Source: Mucilaginibacter psychrotolerans (GTDB lineage Bacteria; Bacteroidota; Bacteroidia; Sphingobacteriales; Sphingobacteriaceae). From it: 63,969 bases of DNA. The DNA is taken from positions 1-63,969 of the forward strand of contig NZ_SOZE01000030.1 in the NCBI RefSeq assembly GCF_004519315.1, written 5' to 3'. The stretch's first letter is position 1. Each line of letters starts with the position of its first letter. Shown here in pieces: positions 34,190-42,585 of the stretch. A program made the translations under genes and the position numbers. The notes under the pieces were generated by a model. It was not told the DNA's origin and did not search any database. It saw only the letters and a list, made by a program, of their open reading frames with translations.

Positions 34190-36115
34190 ATGCTGCTGAA
34201 CCTGCTCGAAGAAACACGCTACGAGAAAATACCCGTTAAAATATATGATAATGATGCCCTTGCCAGTCGCGATGTGGCGGCGCGCATTGCCACCATCATC
34301 AGGCAAAAACAAGCCGAAGGCAAGCCGGCCGTACTTGGCCTGGCCACCGGCATATCGCCCATAAAAGTGTACCGCGAACTGATACGCCTGCACCGTGAGG
34401 AAGGCCTCAGCTTTAACAATGTGGTAACCTTTAACCTGGATGAGTACTATCCCATACAGCCCGATGCCGGGCAAAGCTACGTGCGGTTTATGAAAGAACA
34501 ACTGTTCGACCATGTAGACATTGATATGGGCAACGTAAACATCCCCGATGGCAGGCTTGCTGAGAAAGATGTCCCCGCTTTTTGCCTCGCCTACGAGCAA
34601 AAGATAAACAGCTACGGCGGCATCGATGTGCAGCTGTTGGGCATTGGCCGCACCGGCCATATCGGCTTTAATGAGCCCGGCTCGGCACCCAACTCGGGTA
34701 CCCGGCTGGTAACCCTTAATGAACTTACCCGCCGCGATGCCTCTAAAGATTTCGGCGGTAAAGAGAATGTGCCCACCAAAGCCATCACCATGGGCATAGG
34801 CACCATTTACAAGGCGCGGGAAATTATCCTGCTGGCCTGGAGCGGTAAAAAAGCCGCCATTATCCGCAAGGCCGTTGAGGGTGAGCAAACTTCTGATGTG
34901 CCTGCCACTTACCTGCAAGGCTCGGCCAATGTACAATTCGTAACAGATACCGAAGCTGCCGCTGCGCTTACCCGTTTTGATACGCCCTGGCTGGTGAAAG
35001 ATTGCGTGTGGAGCGATACCCTCATCAAAAAGGCAGTGATTTGGCTGGCTGGACGGGTAGATAAGCCTATCCTGAAACTCACCGAGGCCGATTACAACAA
35101 CAACGGCATGGCGCAACTGGCCACGGCCTTTGGTCCGGTTTATCATATCAACATCAGCATATTCAACCAGTTGCAGCATACCATTACCGGCTGGCCGGGT
35201 GGTAAGCCCAGTGCCGATGATAGCCAGCGGCCCGAGCGTGCCGAACCGGCGATAAAGCGCTCCATCGTATTCTCGCCCCACCCGGATGATGACGTAATAT
35301 CCATGGGCGGTACCTTCATTCGCCTGGCCGACCAGGGGCACGAGGTGCACGTGGCCTATCAAACATCTGGCAATACGGCAGTTTGGGACGAGGAGGTGCT
35401 GCGCTACATAGAATTTGCCATGGATTTTGCCCGTTCGCAGGGGCAGGATGCCACTTACCTGGAAGACTTGTACAGCAGCATGTCGGCTTTTTTTAAAAGC
35501 AAGCAGCCCAATCAAAGCGATACAGAGGCCATACGCACCGTGAAGGGATTGGTGCGCAAAGGCGAGGCCATTGCCGGTGCACGCCTTGCCGGGCTGCCCG
35601 ACCCACGCATCCACTTTATGGACCTGCCTTTTTACGACCGCAGCAAATTCGATAAAAACGTATCGTACGAAGACGACATAACCCAAACCATGCAGCTGCT
35701 TCGCGAGGTAAAACCGCAGCAGATATTCACCGCCGGCGATTTTGCCGACCCGCACGGCACGCATAAGGTATGTTTCGAGATTATCCTCGAGGCATTCAAC
35801 AGGCTGCGCGGCATGGGCGAAGCCTGGACAAAAGATTGCTGGATATGGCTTTACCGCGGTGCCTGGCACGAGTTTGAGATACACGAGATAGAGATGGCCG
35901 TACCGCTATCGCCGCAGGAAGTGATACGCAAGCGGTTGGCGATATTTAAGCACCAATCGCAAAAGGACGTGCCGGTGTTCCCCGGCGATGATGCACGCGA
36001 ATTTTGGGTAAGGGCCGAACAGCGCACACAGGAAACCGCACGCATGTACAACAAGCTCGGTCTGGCCGAATACGAAGCCATCGAAGCTTTTGTGCGATGG
36101 AAATTTAACGATTAA
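34190..36115 (+). CDS. nagB: Glucosamine-6-phosphate deaminase fused to a PIG-L/LmbE deacetylase-like domain
   Basis: 641 residues, two enzymes in one chain. Residues 1-270 are NagB: LGLATGISPIKVYREL, TFNLDEYYPI, and the active-site LGIGRTGHIGFNEPGS. Residues about 358-590 are a PIG-L/LmbE zinc deacetylase-like domain with HPDDD at 364-368, AYQTSGNTA, FTAGDFADPHGTHK (second metal motif). NagB turns glucosamine-6-P into fructose-6-P and ammonia; PIG-L enzymes remove acetyl groups from GlcNAc conjugates. The fusion is known in Bacteroidota and could couple deacetylation and deamination of amino sugars. Starts one base after galE. Confidence 0.92.
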   Translation: MLLNLLEETRYEKIPVKIYDNDALASRDVAARIATIIRQKQAEGKPAVLGLATGISPIKVYRELIRLHREEGLSFNNVVTFNLDEYYPIQPDAGQSYVRFMKEQLFDHVDIDMGNVNIPDGRLAEKDVPAFCLAYEQKINSYGGIDVQLLGIGRTGHIGFNEPGSAPNSGTRLVTLNELTRRDASKDFGGKENVPTKAITMGIGTIYKAREIILLAWSGKKAAIIRKAVEGEQTSDVPATYLQGSANVQFVTDTEAAAALTRFDTPWLVKDCVWSDTLIKKAVIWLAGRVDKPILKLTEADYNNNGMAQLATAFGPVYHINISIFNQLQHTITGWPGGKPSADDSQRPERAEPAIKRSIVFSPHPDDDVISMGGTFIRLADQGHEVHVAYQTSGNTAVWDEEVLRYIEFAMDFARSQGQDATYLEDLYSSMSAFFKSKQPNQSDTEAIRTVKGLVRKGEAIAGARLAGLPDPRIHFMDLPFYDRSKFDKNVSYEDDITQTMQLLREVKPQQIFTAGDFADPHGTHKVCFEIILEAFNRLRGMGEAWTKDCWIWLYRGAWHEFEIHEIEMAVPLSPQEVIRKRLAIFKHQSQKDVPVFPGDDAREFWVRAEQRTQETARMYNKLGLAEYEAIEAFVRWKFND

Positions 36116-36126
36116 CACTTGCAGCT

Positions 36127-37521
36127 ATGACACTCATCAAATCAATATCGGGCATACGTGGCACCATTGGCGGCGCAGCAGGCGAGGGCCTTACGCCGCT
36201 GGATATCGTAAAATTTACTTCGGCATTCGGCAGTTGGGCGGTAAAACGCTCGGGTATCAAAAAAATAGTACTGGGCCGCGATGCGCGAATCTCGGGACAG
36301 ATGGCCAATAACCTCGTTTTAGGAACCTTACAAGGCTTAGGTATAGATGTGGTAGATCTTGGGCTATCTACCACACCAACGGTAGAGGTAGCCGTGCCGG
36401 ATGAACAGGCAGCAGGTGGCATTATCCTCACCGCAAGCCATAACCCCAAAGAATGGAACGCGCTGAAGCTGCTGAACGCCAAAGGCGAATTCATTAGCGA
36501 TGCAGATGGCAAAGAAGTACTCGAAATAGCCGAAGCCAGCGACTTTATCTACGCAGGTGTAGATAGCCTGGGCAAAGTAACCGCAGATGATAGCTACCTG
36601 CAAAAGCATATTGATAAGATACTGGCCTTACCACTGGTAGATATAGAAGCCATAGCGAAAGCCGGGTTCAGCATCGTGATAGATTGCGTAAACTCCACGG
36701 GTGGCATTTTCGTACCGGCGTTGCTGAAGGCTTTGGGCGTGGATACCATCCACGAGCTGTACTGCGAGCCGAACGGTCATTTCCCGCACAACCCCGAGCC
36801 GCTTCCCGAAAACCTGGTGGCATTATCGCAAGAAGTGCTGAAGACGAAAGCCGACCTGGGCATAGCGGTAGACCCTGATGTAGACCGGCTTTGCTTTGTG
36901 TGCGAAGATGGCAGCATGTTTGGCGAAGAATACACACTGGTAGCCGTGGGAGATTATGTATTACAGCACACCAAGGGCAATGCAGTATCCAACCTATCCA
37001 GTACCCGTGCACTGCGCGATGTTACCGAACAGGCGGGCGGCGAATACCATGCCGCAGCCGTTGGCGAGGTAAATGTGGTAAACAAAATGAAAGAAGTTGG
37101 CGCTGTTATTGGCGGCGAAGGCAATGGCGGGGTAATATATCCCGAACTGCATTACGGCCGCGACGCGCTGGCGGGTATTGCCCTTTTCCTTACGCACCTG
37201 GCCAAATCGGGGAAAAGCATATCGGCATTGCGCAGTACTTACCCCAATTACCACATCTCCAAAAACAAAATTACGCTAACGCCGGAGATGGATATCGACG
37301 GCCTGCTGCTGAAGATAAGGGAACAGTATATGCACCAGCCGCACAGCACCATCGATGGCCTGAAGATTGAGTTTGGCAAAGCCTGGCTGCACCTGCGCAA
37401 ATCGAACACCGAGCCTATCATCCGCATCTATTCCGAAGCTGCTGATGCCCAACAAGCCGACCGCCTTGCCTTGGAGATGATAGGAACGGTGAACAACATA
37501 ATCGCCGGCCAGGTGCTTTAA
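36127..37521 (+). CDS. glmM: Phosphoglucosamine mutase (alpha-D-phosphohexomutase family)
   Basis: 464 residues. The catalytic phosphoserine is S104 in LTASHNPKEWNALKLL. The metal loop DPDVDRLCFV, the sugar-binding GGEGNGGVIYPELHYGRD and the phosphate-binding C-terminal SNTEPIIRIYSEA are all present. Bacteroidota GlmM proteins of this size have the same ISGIRGTIGG start. It interconverts glucosamine 1- and 6-phosphates and may also accept other hexose phosphates. Last gene of the glycan operon, 11 bases after the NagB fusion. Confidence 0.9.
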   Translation: MTLIKSISGIRGTIGGAAGEGLTPLDIVKFTSAFGSWAVKRSGIKKIVLGRDARISGQMANNLVLGTLQGLGIDVVDLGLSTTPTVEVAVPDEQAAGGIILTASHNPKEWNALKLLNAKGEFISDADGKEVLEIAEASDFIYAGVDSLGKVTADDSYLQKHIDKILALPLVDIEAIAKAGFSIVIDCVNSTGGIFVPALLKALGVDTIHELYCEPNGHFPHNPEPLPENLVALSQEVLKTKADLGIAVDPDVDRLCFVCEDGSMFGEEYTLVAVGDYVLQHTKGNAVSNLSSTRALRDVTEQAGGEYHAAAVGEVNVVNKMKEVGAVIGGEGNGGVIYPELHYGRDALAGIALFLTHLAKSGKSISALRSTYPNYHISKNKITLTPEMDIDGLLLKIREQYMHQPHSTIDGLKIEFGKAWLHLRKSNTEPIIRIYSEAADAQQADRLALEMIGTVNNIIAGQVL

Positions 37522-37560
37522 TAGCCTGTTGTAGGTAATTTGCAGTAGGTGAGGGTGTTA

Positions 37561-37586
37561 GGTGTTCACGCAGCCGCGTGAACACC
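37561..37586 (+). terminator. Hairpin at the end of the glycan operon
   Basis: GGTGTTCACGC (37561-37571) pairs perfectly with GCGTGAACACC (37576-37586) around a 4-base loop, 40 bases after the glmM stop. No strong T run follows, so it may terminate weakly or protect the mRNA end. Confidence 0.55.
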
Positions 37587-37677
37587 GTGAGCGATTCGTA
37601 ATTTTCTTATAATCAATGTTTTATAAATTATGCAACGGTGTCAAAATAGTGTCACCACCCGAGCTAATGCTGTGTAT

Positions 37678-37685
37678 TATATTTG
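37678..37685 (+). promoter_or_regulatory. Orphan TAtaTTTG -7 element
   Basis: Exact TAnnTTTG match, followed by GCGC, in the gap after glmM. It points rightward into sequence antisense to the DUF1398 gene, and no plus-strand gene follows. It may be chance or drive a short non-coding RNA. Confidence 0.25.
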
Positions 37686-37776
37686 CGCAAAATCATCGCA
37701 TATAATACGCGCACTGTCCATGAAGCAAAATTGCTTTGAAACAAACTGGTGAAAAAAGAGCCCCTTTTTCAATGGG

Positions 37777-38172
37777 TCAATACCTTTGCGGTATAGGCTC
37801 AGCAACCATCGTATTACCCACAAGGTCATAATAACTGCAAAGCATGCTTCGGGCATCTACCACCCATTTCACCACGCCTGCATCGGCAACCAGTTGGCAA
37901 AAGCTCATAAAATCGCTTTTGCCTTGCTGGTGGTCGGCTATAATTTGGCGTACGGTTGCGGGTGAAGCATCGGTAGAGATGGTTTTGTCGGGATAAATTG
38001 GGTCGCTGCTAATGTTGAAGCCATCTGCGCCATGGTATGTGGTTTGCCCATTTGCAACCTTAAACTCGTAGTACTGCAGGCCCATTTGCATAATTTCCTG
38101 TACGTAGGCAGGGAAATCGGCACCGCTTTTTACTTTGGCGTGTGCCGCTTTTAATTGCGGTAAAGTGAACAT
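37777..38172 (-). CDS. DUF1398 family protein
   Basis: 131 residues from the ATG at 38172; an ATG eight codons upstream (38196) is also in frame, but the family starts at about MFTLPQLKAAHAKVKSGADF. The compact alpha/beta sequence, with MGLQYYEFKVANGQTTYHG and QGKSDFMSFCQLVADAGVVKWVVD, matches DUF1398, small cytosolic proteins of unknown function sometimes mis-described as phage envelope proteins. It lies 64 bases after the AraC gene on the same strand and may be its target. Confidence 0.8.
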   Translation of the reverse strand: MFTLPQLKAAHAKVKSGADFPAYVQEIMQMGLQYYEFKVANGQTTYHGADGFNISSDPIYPDKTISTDASPATVRQIIADHQQGKSDFMSFCQLVADAGVVKWVVDARSMLCSYYDLVGNTMVAEPIPQRY

Positions 38173-38236
38173 CGTGTTTTGATTTTTGATGCTCAAAGGT
38201 AGTCCGCCAGTGTGGGCCGCGATTGTAGAAATCCGT

Positions 38237-39001
38237 TTATTTAAGGCTTTTGAGATATTGCTCGGGCGTTACGGCGGCAAATTTCTTGAAGTCTTTGATG
38301 AAGTGGGCTTGGTCGTAAAAAGCCGAAAGGTACTCTGCATAATGCTGGTTGCCCTGTTCCATAGCGGCCAGCACGTTGCGCGCCCGCACAATGGTGGCGA
38401 ACTTTTTGGGCGATGCGCCAACCTCCTGCCTGAAACGTTTCTCCAGCGGGCTGGCACTGATGTGCAATAGTTTAGCCAGCTCGCCCATGCGGATGGTGCC
38501 TTTAGATTGATGGATGTATTCCAAAGCCCGGCTCACCAGCAAATCGGTTTGGCGGTTATGCAGGTGGGTGATGAGGAACTGCTCAACCAGATGGATGCGT
38601 TGCTGGTCGCCGGAGACTGCAGCAAGTTTTTCTTCTAATTCTGCAAGGGCGTTCCTGTCGAAAAAATGTTCCAGTGATAAGCTCTCGCCAAATAATTGGT
38701 TAAGCGGCGTGCTCAGGAACCTTGCCGCGCCATTCTCCCGGAAAATTACGAGCACAGAACCTACGCCGGCCGTATTTTGGAAAACCCGCGAGGTATCCAT
38801 CAGTCCTGTGATGCCTGCCGTAGCCAGGGGATTTGCTCCCTCATCATCCACATAGGCCAGATTACCCCGGTACTGGAAGCCGATGACCAGCGAAGTATCG
38901 GGCAACACGCGGTAGGTAGCTGCCTGTTCGTTCTCCGATATCACCAAGTGCTTCACATAAGGTAGCAAAGCATCGCAGGGTAGGTGAACATCGAACTTCA
39001 T
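38237..39001 (-). CDS. AraC family transcriptional regulator
   Basis: 254 residues. The N-terminal half (DALLPYVKHLVISENEQAATYRVLPDTSLVIGFQYRG, cited by position, residues 9-45) is the DUF6597-type sensor domain often seen in Bacteroidota regulators. The C-terminal half carries the two helix-turn-helix motifs: GTIRMGELAKLLHISASPLEKRF and FYDQAHFIKDFKKFAAVTPEQYL (positions about 168-190 and 225-250). The ligand is unknown. It precedes the DUF1398 gene on the same strand. Confidence 0.88.
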   Translation of the reverse strand: MKFDVHLPCDALLPYVKHLVISENEQAATYRVLPDTSLVIGFQYRGNLAYVDDEGANPLATAGITGLMDTSRVFQNTAGVGSVLVIFRENGAARFLSTPLNQLFGESLSLEHFFDRNALAELEEKLAAVSGDQQRIHLVEQFLITHLHNRQTDLLVSRALEYIHQSKGTIRMGELAKLLHISASPLEKRFRQEVGASPKKFATIVRARNVLAAMEQGNQHYAEYLSAFYDQAHFIKDFKKFAAVTPEQYLKSLK

Positions 39002-39155
39002 GATTAAAGGTAGGTGTTTTGGCGATAGCAGGCAAGTGCGGCTTCTAACCTATACCATACAGGAAAATCGCGTTTAAAATATTAAGCGCAGGGGCTGTGC
39101 TATTACCCTCTTGAGCGTAATAGACCATGACTTGACATACCGCAGATTTCACCAC

Positions 39156-39296
39156 ACGTTCCGGATGGAACGTGGGCTACCTGATGCCTTTTCTCTACCA
39201 ACCAAACATCCCCATGGGATGATCGCCAAATCATTCCGTATGGAACGATTGGTTGGTAGATAAATTAGCCGCCGTTTTCACGTTCCTTCGGAACGT
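39156..39296. repeat. Cluster of short palindromes (REP-like)
   Basis: Three related palindromes share TTCC-n-GGAA: ACGTTCC/GGAACGT (39156-39173), ATTCC/GGAA around GTAT (39232-39245), and ACGTTCC/GGAACGT (39280-39296). They are interleaved with TCTACCAACCAA (39194-39205) paired with TTGGTTGGTAGA (39249-39260). The layout is that of a dispersed REP-type repeat. The whole stretch 39002-39440 (439 bases, between divergent regulators) holds nothing else I can identify. Confidence 0.65.
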
Positions 39297-39440
39297 TTGG
39301 TTTTCTGTCTAATGATGGGCTATAAAGCTCAACAGGGGTGGAAAATCCTAAACGCGATTTTCTTGCCTATACCATCCGGCGGCATCGCTATTCAGCTATG
39401 ATTGCTTAACTTGCGCAACGCCTAACATCATAAGCCATCC

Positions 39441-40010
39441 ATGGATAGACTGCGCAAGCACATCGAAGAAATAGTTGACCTGAGCGATGAAGAGTTCGAA
39501 TACGTCAAGAGCTTTTTCGTGCTCAAAAGGGTAAAGAAACACCAGTACCTGATACAGGAGGGCGACCAGGCCACTTTCGAGTACCTTATCCTCTCGGGTA
39601 TCTTCCGGATGTTTTATCTGGATGAGGAGGGGAAGGAGCATATCGTGCAGTTTGCCGGCGAGAACTGGTGGATGGCCGATTACCAGGCTTATTTCGGCGA
39701 AAAGAAGGCAACTCTGCACATCACCTGCATGGCCGATGCCGAGGTGCTGTGCCTAAAACTGGAGGGCCGCGAAAAACTTTCTGCCAAGTTGCATAAGATG
39801 GAGCACTTCTTCAGGGTGAAGCTTACCAAGGGCTACGTGGCCCAGCAGCGGCGCATCATCTCGCTGCTTGCAGGCAACCCCCAGCGACGTTATGAAGAAT
39901 TTGGCCGCCTTTACCCGCACCTGATGCAACAGATACCCAAAAAGTACATTGCCGAATACCTCGGCGTAAGCCGAGAAACCCTAAGCAGGCTGTACTCTAA
40001 TCCTAAATAA
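39441..40010 (+). CDS. Crp/Fnr family transcriptional regulator
   Basis: 189 residues. A cyclic-nucleotide-binding-like beta-roll (about 5-115): LSDEEFEYVKSFFVLKRVKKHQYLIQEGD, cited by position, then YLILSGIFRMFYLDEEGKEH and WMADYQAYF. The C-terminal HTH is EFGRLYPHLMQQIPKKYIAEYLGVSRETLSRL at about 150-185. It lacks Fnr-type cysteine clusters and the full cAMP-binding motif, as is usual for this large Bacteroidota subfamily. It stands 131 bases before the PfpI-like gene, a plausible target. Confidence 0.88.
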   Translation: MDRLRKHIEEIVDLSDEEFEYVKSFFVLKRVKKHQYLIQEGDQATFEYLILSGIFRMFYLDEEGKEHIVQFAGENWWMADYQAYFGEKKATLHITCMADAEVLCLKLEGREKLSAKLHKMEHFFRVKLTKGYVAQQRRIISLLAGNPQRRYEEFGRLYPHLMQQIPKKYIAEYLGVSRETLSRLYSNPK

Positions 40011-40141
40011 AGCCTATCGGTGTGACTTCCCTCACACTTTTTTTGTGACTTGCCTCCTCGCAGCAAGGGGGCTCGATTTGCGAGATTTGATATATCAAAA
40101 CAAAACAAAATCGATTATTGAATCATCAAAAAATTAACGTC

Positions 40142-40816
40142 ATGAAAAAGAAAATTTTATTCGTGGTATCAAGTGCAGCTCATATTGGCCCACATAATCG
40201 CGCTACCGGCAACCTTCTTACCGAAGTTGCCCACCCATACCAAACCTTCAAAAAACAAGGCTATGATATCGATATCGCCAGCGTAAACGGCGGCGTAGCA
40301 CCTATCGATATGGTAGAACTGGATGATGCCATGAACCTCGCTTTCCTTGCTGATGAAGGTGCAGTAAAAATGAATAATACCGCAAGCATCAACGATGTAT
40401 CAGTTGACGGCTACGATGCGGTTTTTGTACCCGGCGGACTGGCACCCGTGGTTGATATGCCCGAGAACCCAACCGTGCAGAAAATATTAGCCGACATGTA
40501 CGAAAAAGGCGGCGTAGTAAGCGCAGTATGTCACGGCCCCGTAGCACTTATCAACGTAAAACTGAACGATGGCTCGTACCTTATCGATGGCAAAAACGTT
40601 ACGGGCTTCAGTATTGCCGAAGAAGAAAACTACGCTAAAGAAGACGTGCCCTTTGAACTGGAAGATGCCCTGAAACAGCGCGGCGGCCAATACAGCGCAG
40701 CCAGTCCATGGCAACCTTATGTGGTTACAGACGGTCGTTTGGTTACCGGCCAAAATCCCGCCTCTGCCACAGGCGTAGCCGAAAGCGTAATTGCTATATT
40801 AGAGCCAACAACTTAA
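40142..40816 (+). CDS. DJ-1/PfpI family protein (type 1 glutamine amidotransferase-like)
   Basis: 224 residues from ATG 40142 (MKKKILFVVSSA); an ATG at 40118 adds eight poor residues. The class I GATase-like fold has the nucleophile elbow AVCHGP with C130, and the acidic partner in AHIGPHNRATGNLLTEVAHPY (about residues 12-33). The length and the FVPGGLAPVVDMPENP segment fit the Hsp31/HchA-like branch, members of which act as chaperones, glyoxalases or deglycases. Together with the ABM monooxygenase 22 bases downstream it suggests an electrophile or quinone stress unit. Confidence 0.85.
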   Translation: MKKKILFVVSSAAHIGPHNRATGNLLTEVAHPYQTFKKQGYDIDIASVNGGVAPIDMVELDDAMNLAFLADEGAVKMNNTASINDVSVDGYDAVFVPGGLAPVVDMPENPTVQKILADMYEKGGVVSAVCHGPVALINVKLNDGSYLIDGKNVTGFSIAEEENYAKEDVPFELEDALKQRGGQYSAASPWQPYVVTDGRLVTGQNPASATGVAESVIAILEPTT

Positions 40817-40838
40817 ATTTAGCATAAACTATAAAAAG

Positions 40839-41141
40839 ATGGAAAGCGAAAAATCAATTGTCCTGCTGGCCAAATGGCAGGTTAAAGAAGGAAAGTTGGA
40901 TGATGTGCTCAGGCTGTTGCCGCAATTAGCAGAAAAAAGCCGGGAAGAAGAAGGTAACCTGTACTACAAGGTGAACCAAAGCCAGGCAGATGCCAACACC
41001 ATTATATTATTTGAAGCTTACAAGAGCGAAGCTGCAGTGGCCGCGCACCGTGCCTCAGCGCATTTCCAAACCATTGTTATCGGGCAGATAGTGCCTATGC
41101 TGGAATACCGCGAGGTAACGCTGGCAACGCCGCTGATGTAA
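40839..41141 (+). CDS. Antibiotic biosynthesis monooxygenase (ABM/YgiN-like) protein
   Basis: 100 residues, ferredoxin-like fold: VLLAKWQVKEGKLDDVLRLLPQL at the start (positions 6-28), EEGNLYYKVNQSQADANTIILFEAYKSEAAVAAH in the middle (positions about 38-70), then HFQTIV. Such small cofactor-free oxygenases, for example YgiN, often handle quinones. Same operon as the PfpI-like gene. A strong terminator follows. Confidence 0.85.
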   Translation: MESEKSIVLLAKWQVKEGKLDDVLRLLPQLAEKSREEEGNLYYKVNQSQADANTIILFEAYKSEAAVAAHRASAHFQTIVIGQIVPMLEYREVTLATPLM

Positions 41142-41142
41142 T

Positions 41143-41203
41143 CCAATAGGGAAAAAAAAAGGGCCGCTTCGCCAGCTTATGGACGGAACGGCCCTTTTAT
41201 TGG
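41143..41203. terminator. Bidirectional terminator between convergent operons
   Basis: AAAAGGGCCG (41157-41166) pairs with CGGCCCTTTT (41189-41198), and outer CCAATA (41143-41148) pairs with TATTGG (41198-41203). It serves the ABM gene on the plus strand and the rhamnose operon (ending at 41214) on the minus strand. Confidence 0.85.
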
Positions 41204-41213
41204 TTACGCTTTT

Positions 41214-42572
41214 TTACAATAGCATTCCTTGGCTTGCCGAGTAGTATTTCAATTCGATGATATCGTTGGGGATGGGTTTGGTGTTCCACTTTTTGTGGAG
41301 TACCAACGCTGCGCCGAGGGCGGAGGCCTGGGCCATGGATGCCGCAAAAACTTCGATATGCGGGAAAGCCAGGGCCAGCAGGTTCATGAATATGCTGTTT
41401 TTGCTGAACCCCCCATCTACGAATATCCTTTTCACCGGCGCATCTGTAAACACCAGCGATGTGGAGTTTACCTGCGCCCTCACCAGGTCGGTAACAAATT
41501 GATGGTACGCTTCGGCTTCGTTTGCGAAGGTTGATAGCTCGCGCTCCGCGAAGCTGGTCTCGGCTTGTATCGTTGCTTTGAGTCTGCGCATCATATCCCT
41601 GTCGAAGGGCATGGTTTTGAAGATGAGCGCATCTATATCAAAATGTTCCGCTATGCGTTTTACCTGCTGCTCGTGCTCAAAACCCGAGAAAAGCCGGGAA
41701 GCCATTACCGGTTTGCCCTGGTAATCGAGGTAGCTGAGGCAATCCTGCTTAAGCATGTCGGCAGTTAATGGCGTGTGGTTGAAAGGGTTCAGGCTGATGC
41801 ACCAGGTGCCGGTAGATATCAGCACGAATGGCTCCGTAAAGTTCACCAGGTAGGGTATCAAGGCCGCAGAGCTATCGTGCAGGCCGGTACCAATGGCATA
41901 ATTGCTGCCCGGCGATAGGGCGGAGTAAGTTTTATTGGTAGCCTCGATAGGGGCAAGCTTGGCTATGATACCTTCCTGTTGCACCCATTCGTGGTAGCGG
42001 TTCTGTTCAAAATCCCAAAGCGCGGTATGGCAGCCTATGCTTGTTAAATCGCTGCAGTATTCCCCAGTGAGCAAAAAGCTGAGGTATTGCGGCAAGTGCA
42101 GGGCGTATTTGATATCCTTGTATAGGTTGGGTTTCTCCTCCTTCAGCCGGTACAGTTGGAGGCCCGAATTTAGGTTACCAAGGGGCGGGGAGGCAGTTTG
42201 CACGCTGAATGGCTCTTTGCCGCCATATTTGGCATAAAGCTTACTGTCCAATCCATCGGGGTACGGCTTCAGGTAATTGTACAAAGGGCATTTGGGCAGG
42301 CCATCCCGGCCAATCATCACAAAGCTTGCCCCGTAGGCCGAAAAATTAATGGCTTTTACCACAAACTCCTTCTGCCTGAATATCTCGGTAAGGGAATCGA
42401 ATAGAGACAGTCGCAGGCTCTCGATATTTTCGCAGGGGAAACCGTCCTCGTCGGCGGTTTCGGTAAAACGGGCCGTACGCTCAAACACGATGCGGTAATC
42501 CTCGTCGAACAGGAACAGCTTCTTGTTGGTTTTCCCAACATCAAATACGGCTATAACCGGCGTTGCGCTCAT
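41214..42572 (-). CDS. FGGY family carbohydrate kinase, probable rhamnulokinase
   Basis: 452 residues, ASKHA/FGGY fold: phosphate-1 motif DVGKTNKKLFLFD, adenosine-binding VLISTGTWCISLNPFNHTPL and IFVDGGFSKNSIFM near 385. DVGKTNKK is the form seen in rhamnulokinase/fuculokinase-like proteins. It phosphorylates L-rhamnulose at O1 if the operon reading is right. It is the last gene of a three-gene minus-strand operon, 13 bases after the isomerase. Confidence 0.85.
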   Translation of the reverse strand: MSATPVIAVFDVGKTNKKLFLFDEDYRIVFERTARFTETADEDGFPCENIESLRLSLFDSLTEIFRQKEFVVKAINFSAYGASFVMIGRDGLPKCPLYNYLKPYPDGLDSKLYAKYGGKEPFSVQTASPPLGNLNSGLQLYRLKEEKPNLYKDIKYALHLPQYLSFLLTGEYCSDLTSIGCHTALWDFEQNRYHEWVQQEGIIAKLAPIEATNKTYSALSPGSNYAIGTGLHDSSAALIPYLVNFTEPFVLISTGTWCISLNPFNHTPLTADMLKQDCLSYLDYQGKPVMASRLFSGFEHEQQVKRIAEHFDIDALIFKTMPFDRDMMRRLKATIQAETSFAERELSTFANEAEAYHQFVTDLVRAQVNSTSLVFTDAPVKRIFVDGGFSKNSIFMNLLALAFPHIEVFAASMAQASALGAALVLHKKWNTKPIPNDIIELKYYSASQGMLL

Positions 42573-42585
42573 GTGCTATTGGGTT

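Noticed and set aside
34022..35884. A 620-codon open frame on the minus strand
   Set aside because: It is antisense to galE's end and the NagB-PIG-L gene, which has clear motifs along its full length. The frame has no family features and results from codon bias on the coding strand.
37719..37751. A ten-codon frame after the orphan promoter (MKQNCFETNW)
   Set aside because: Too short and with no conserved context to support as a gene or leader peptide.
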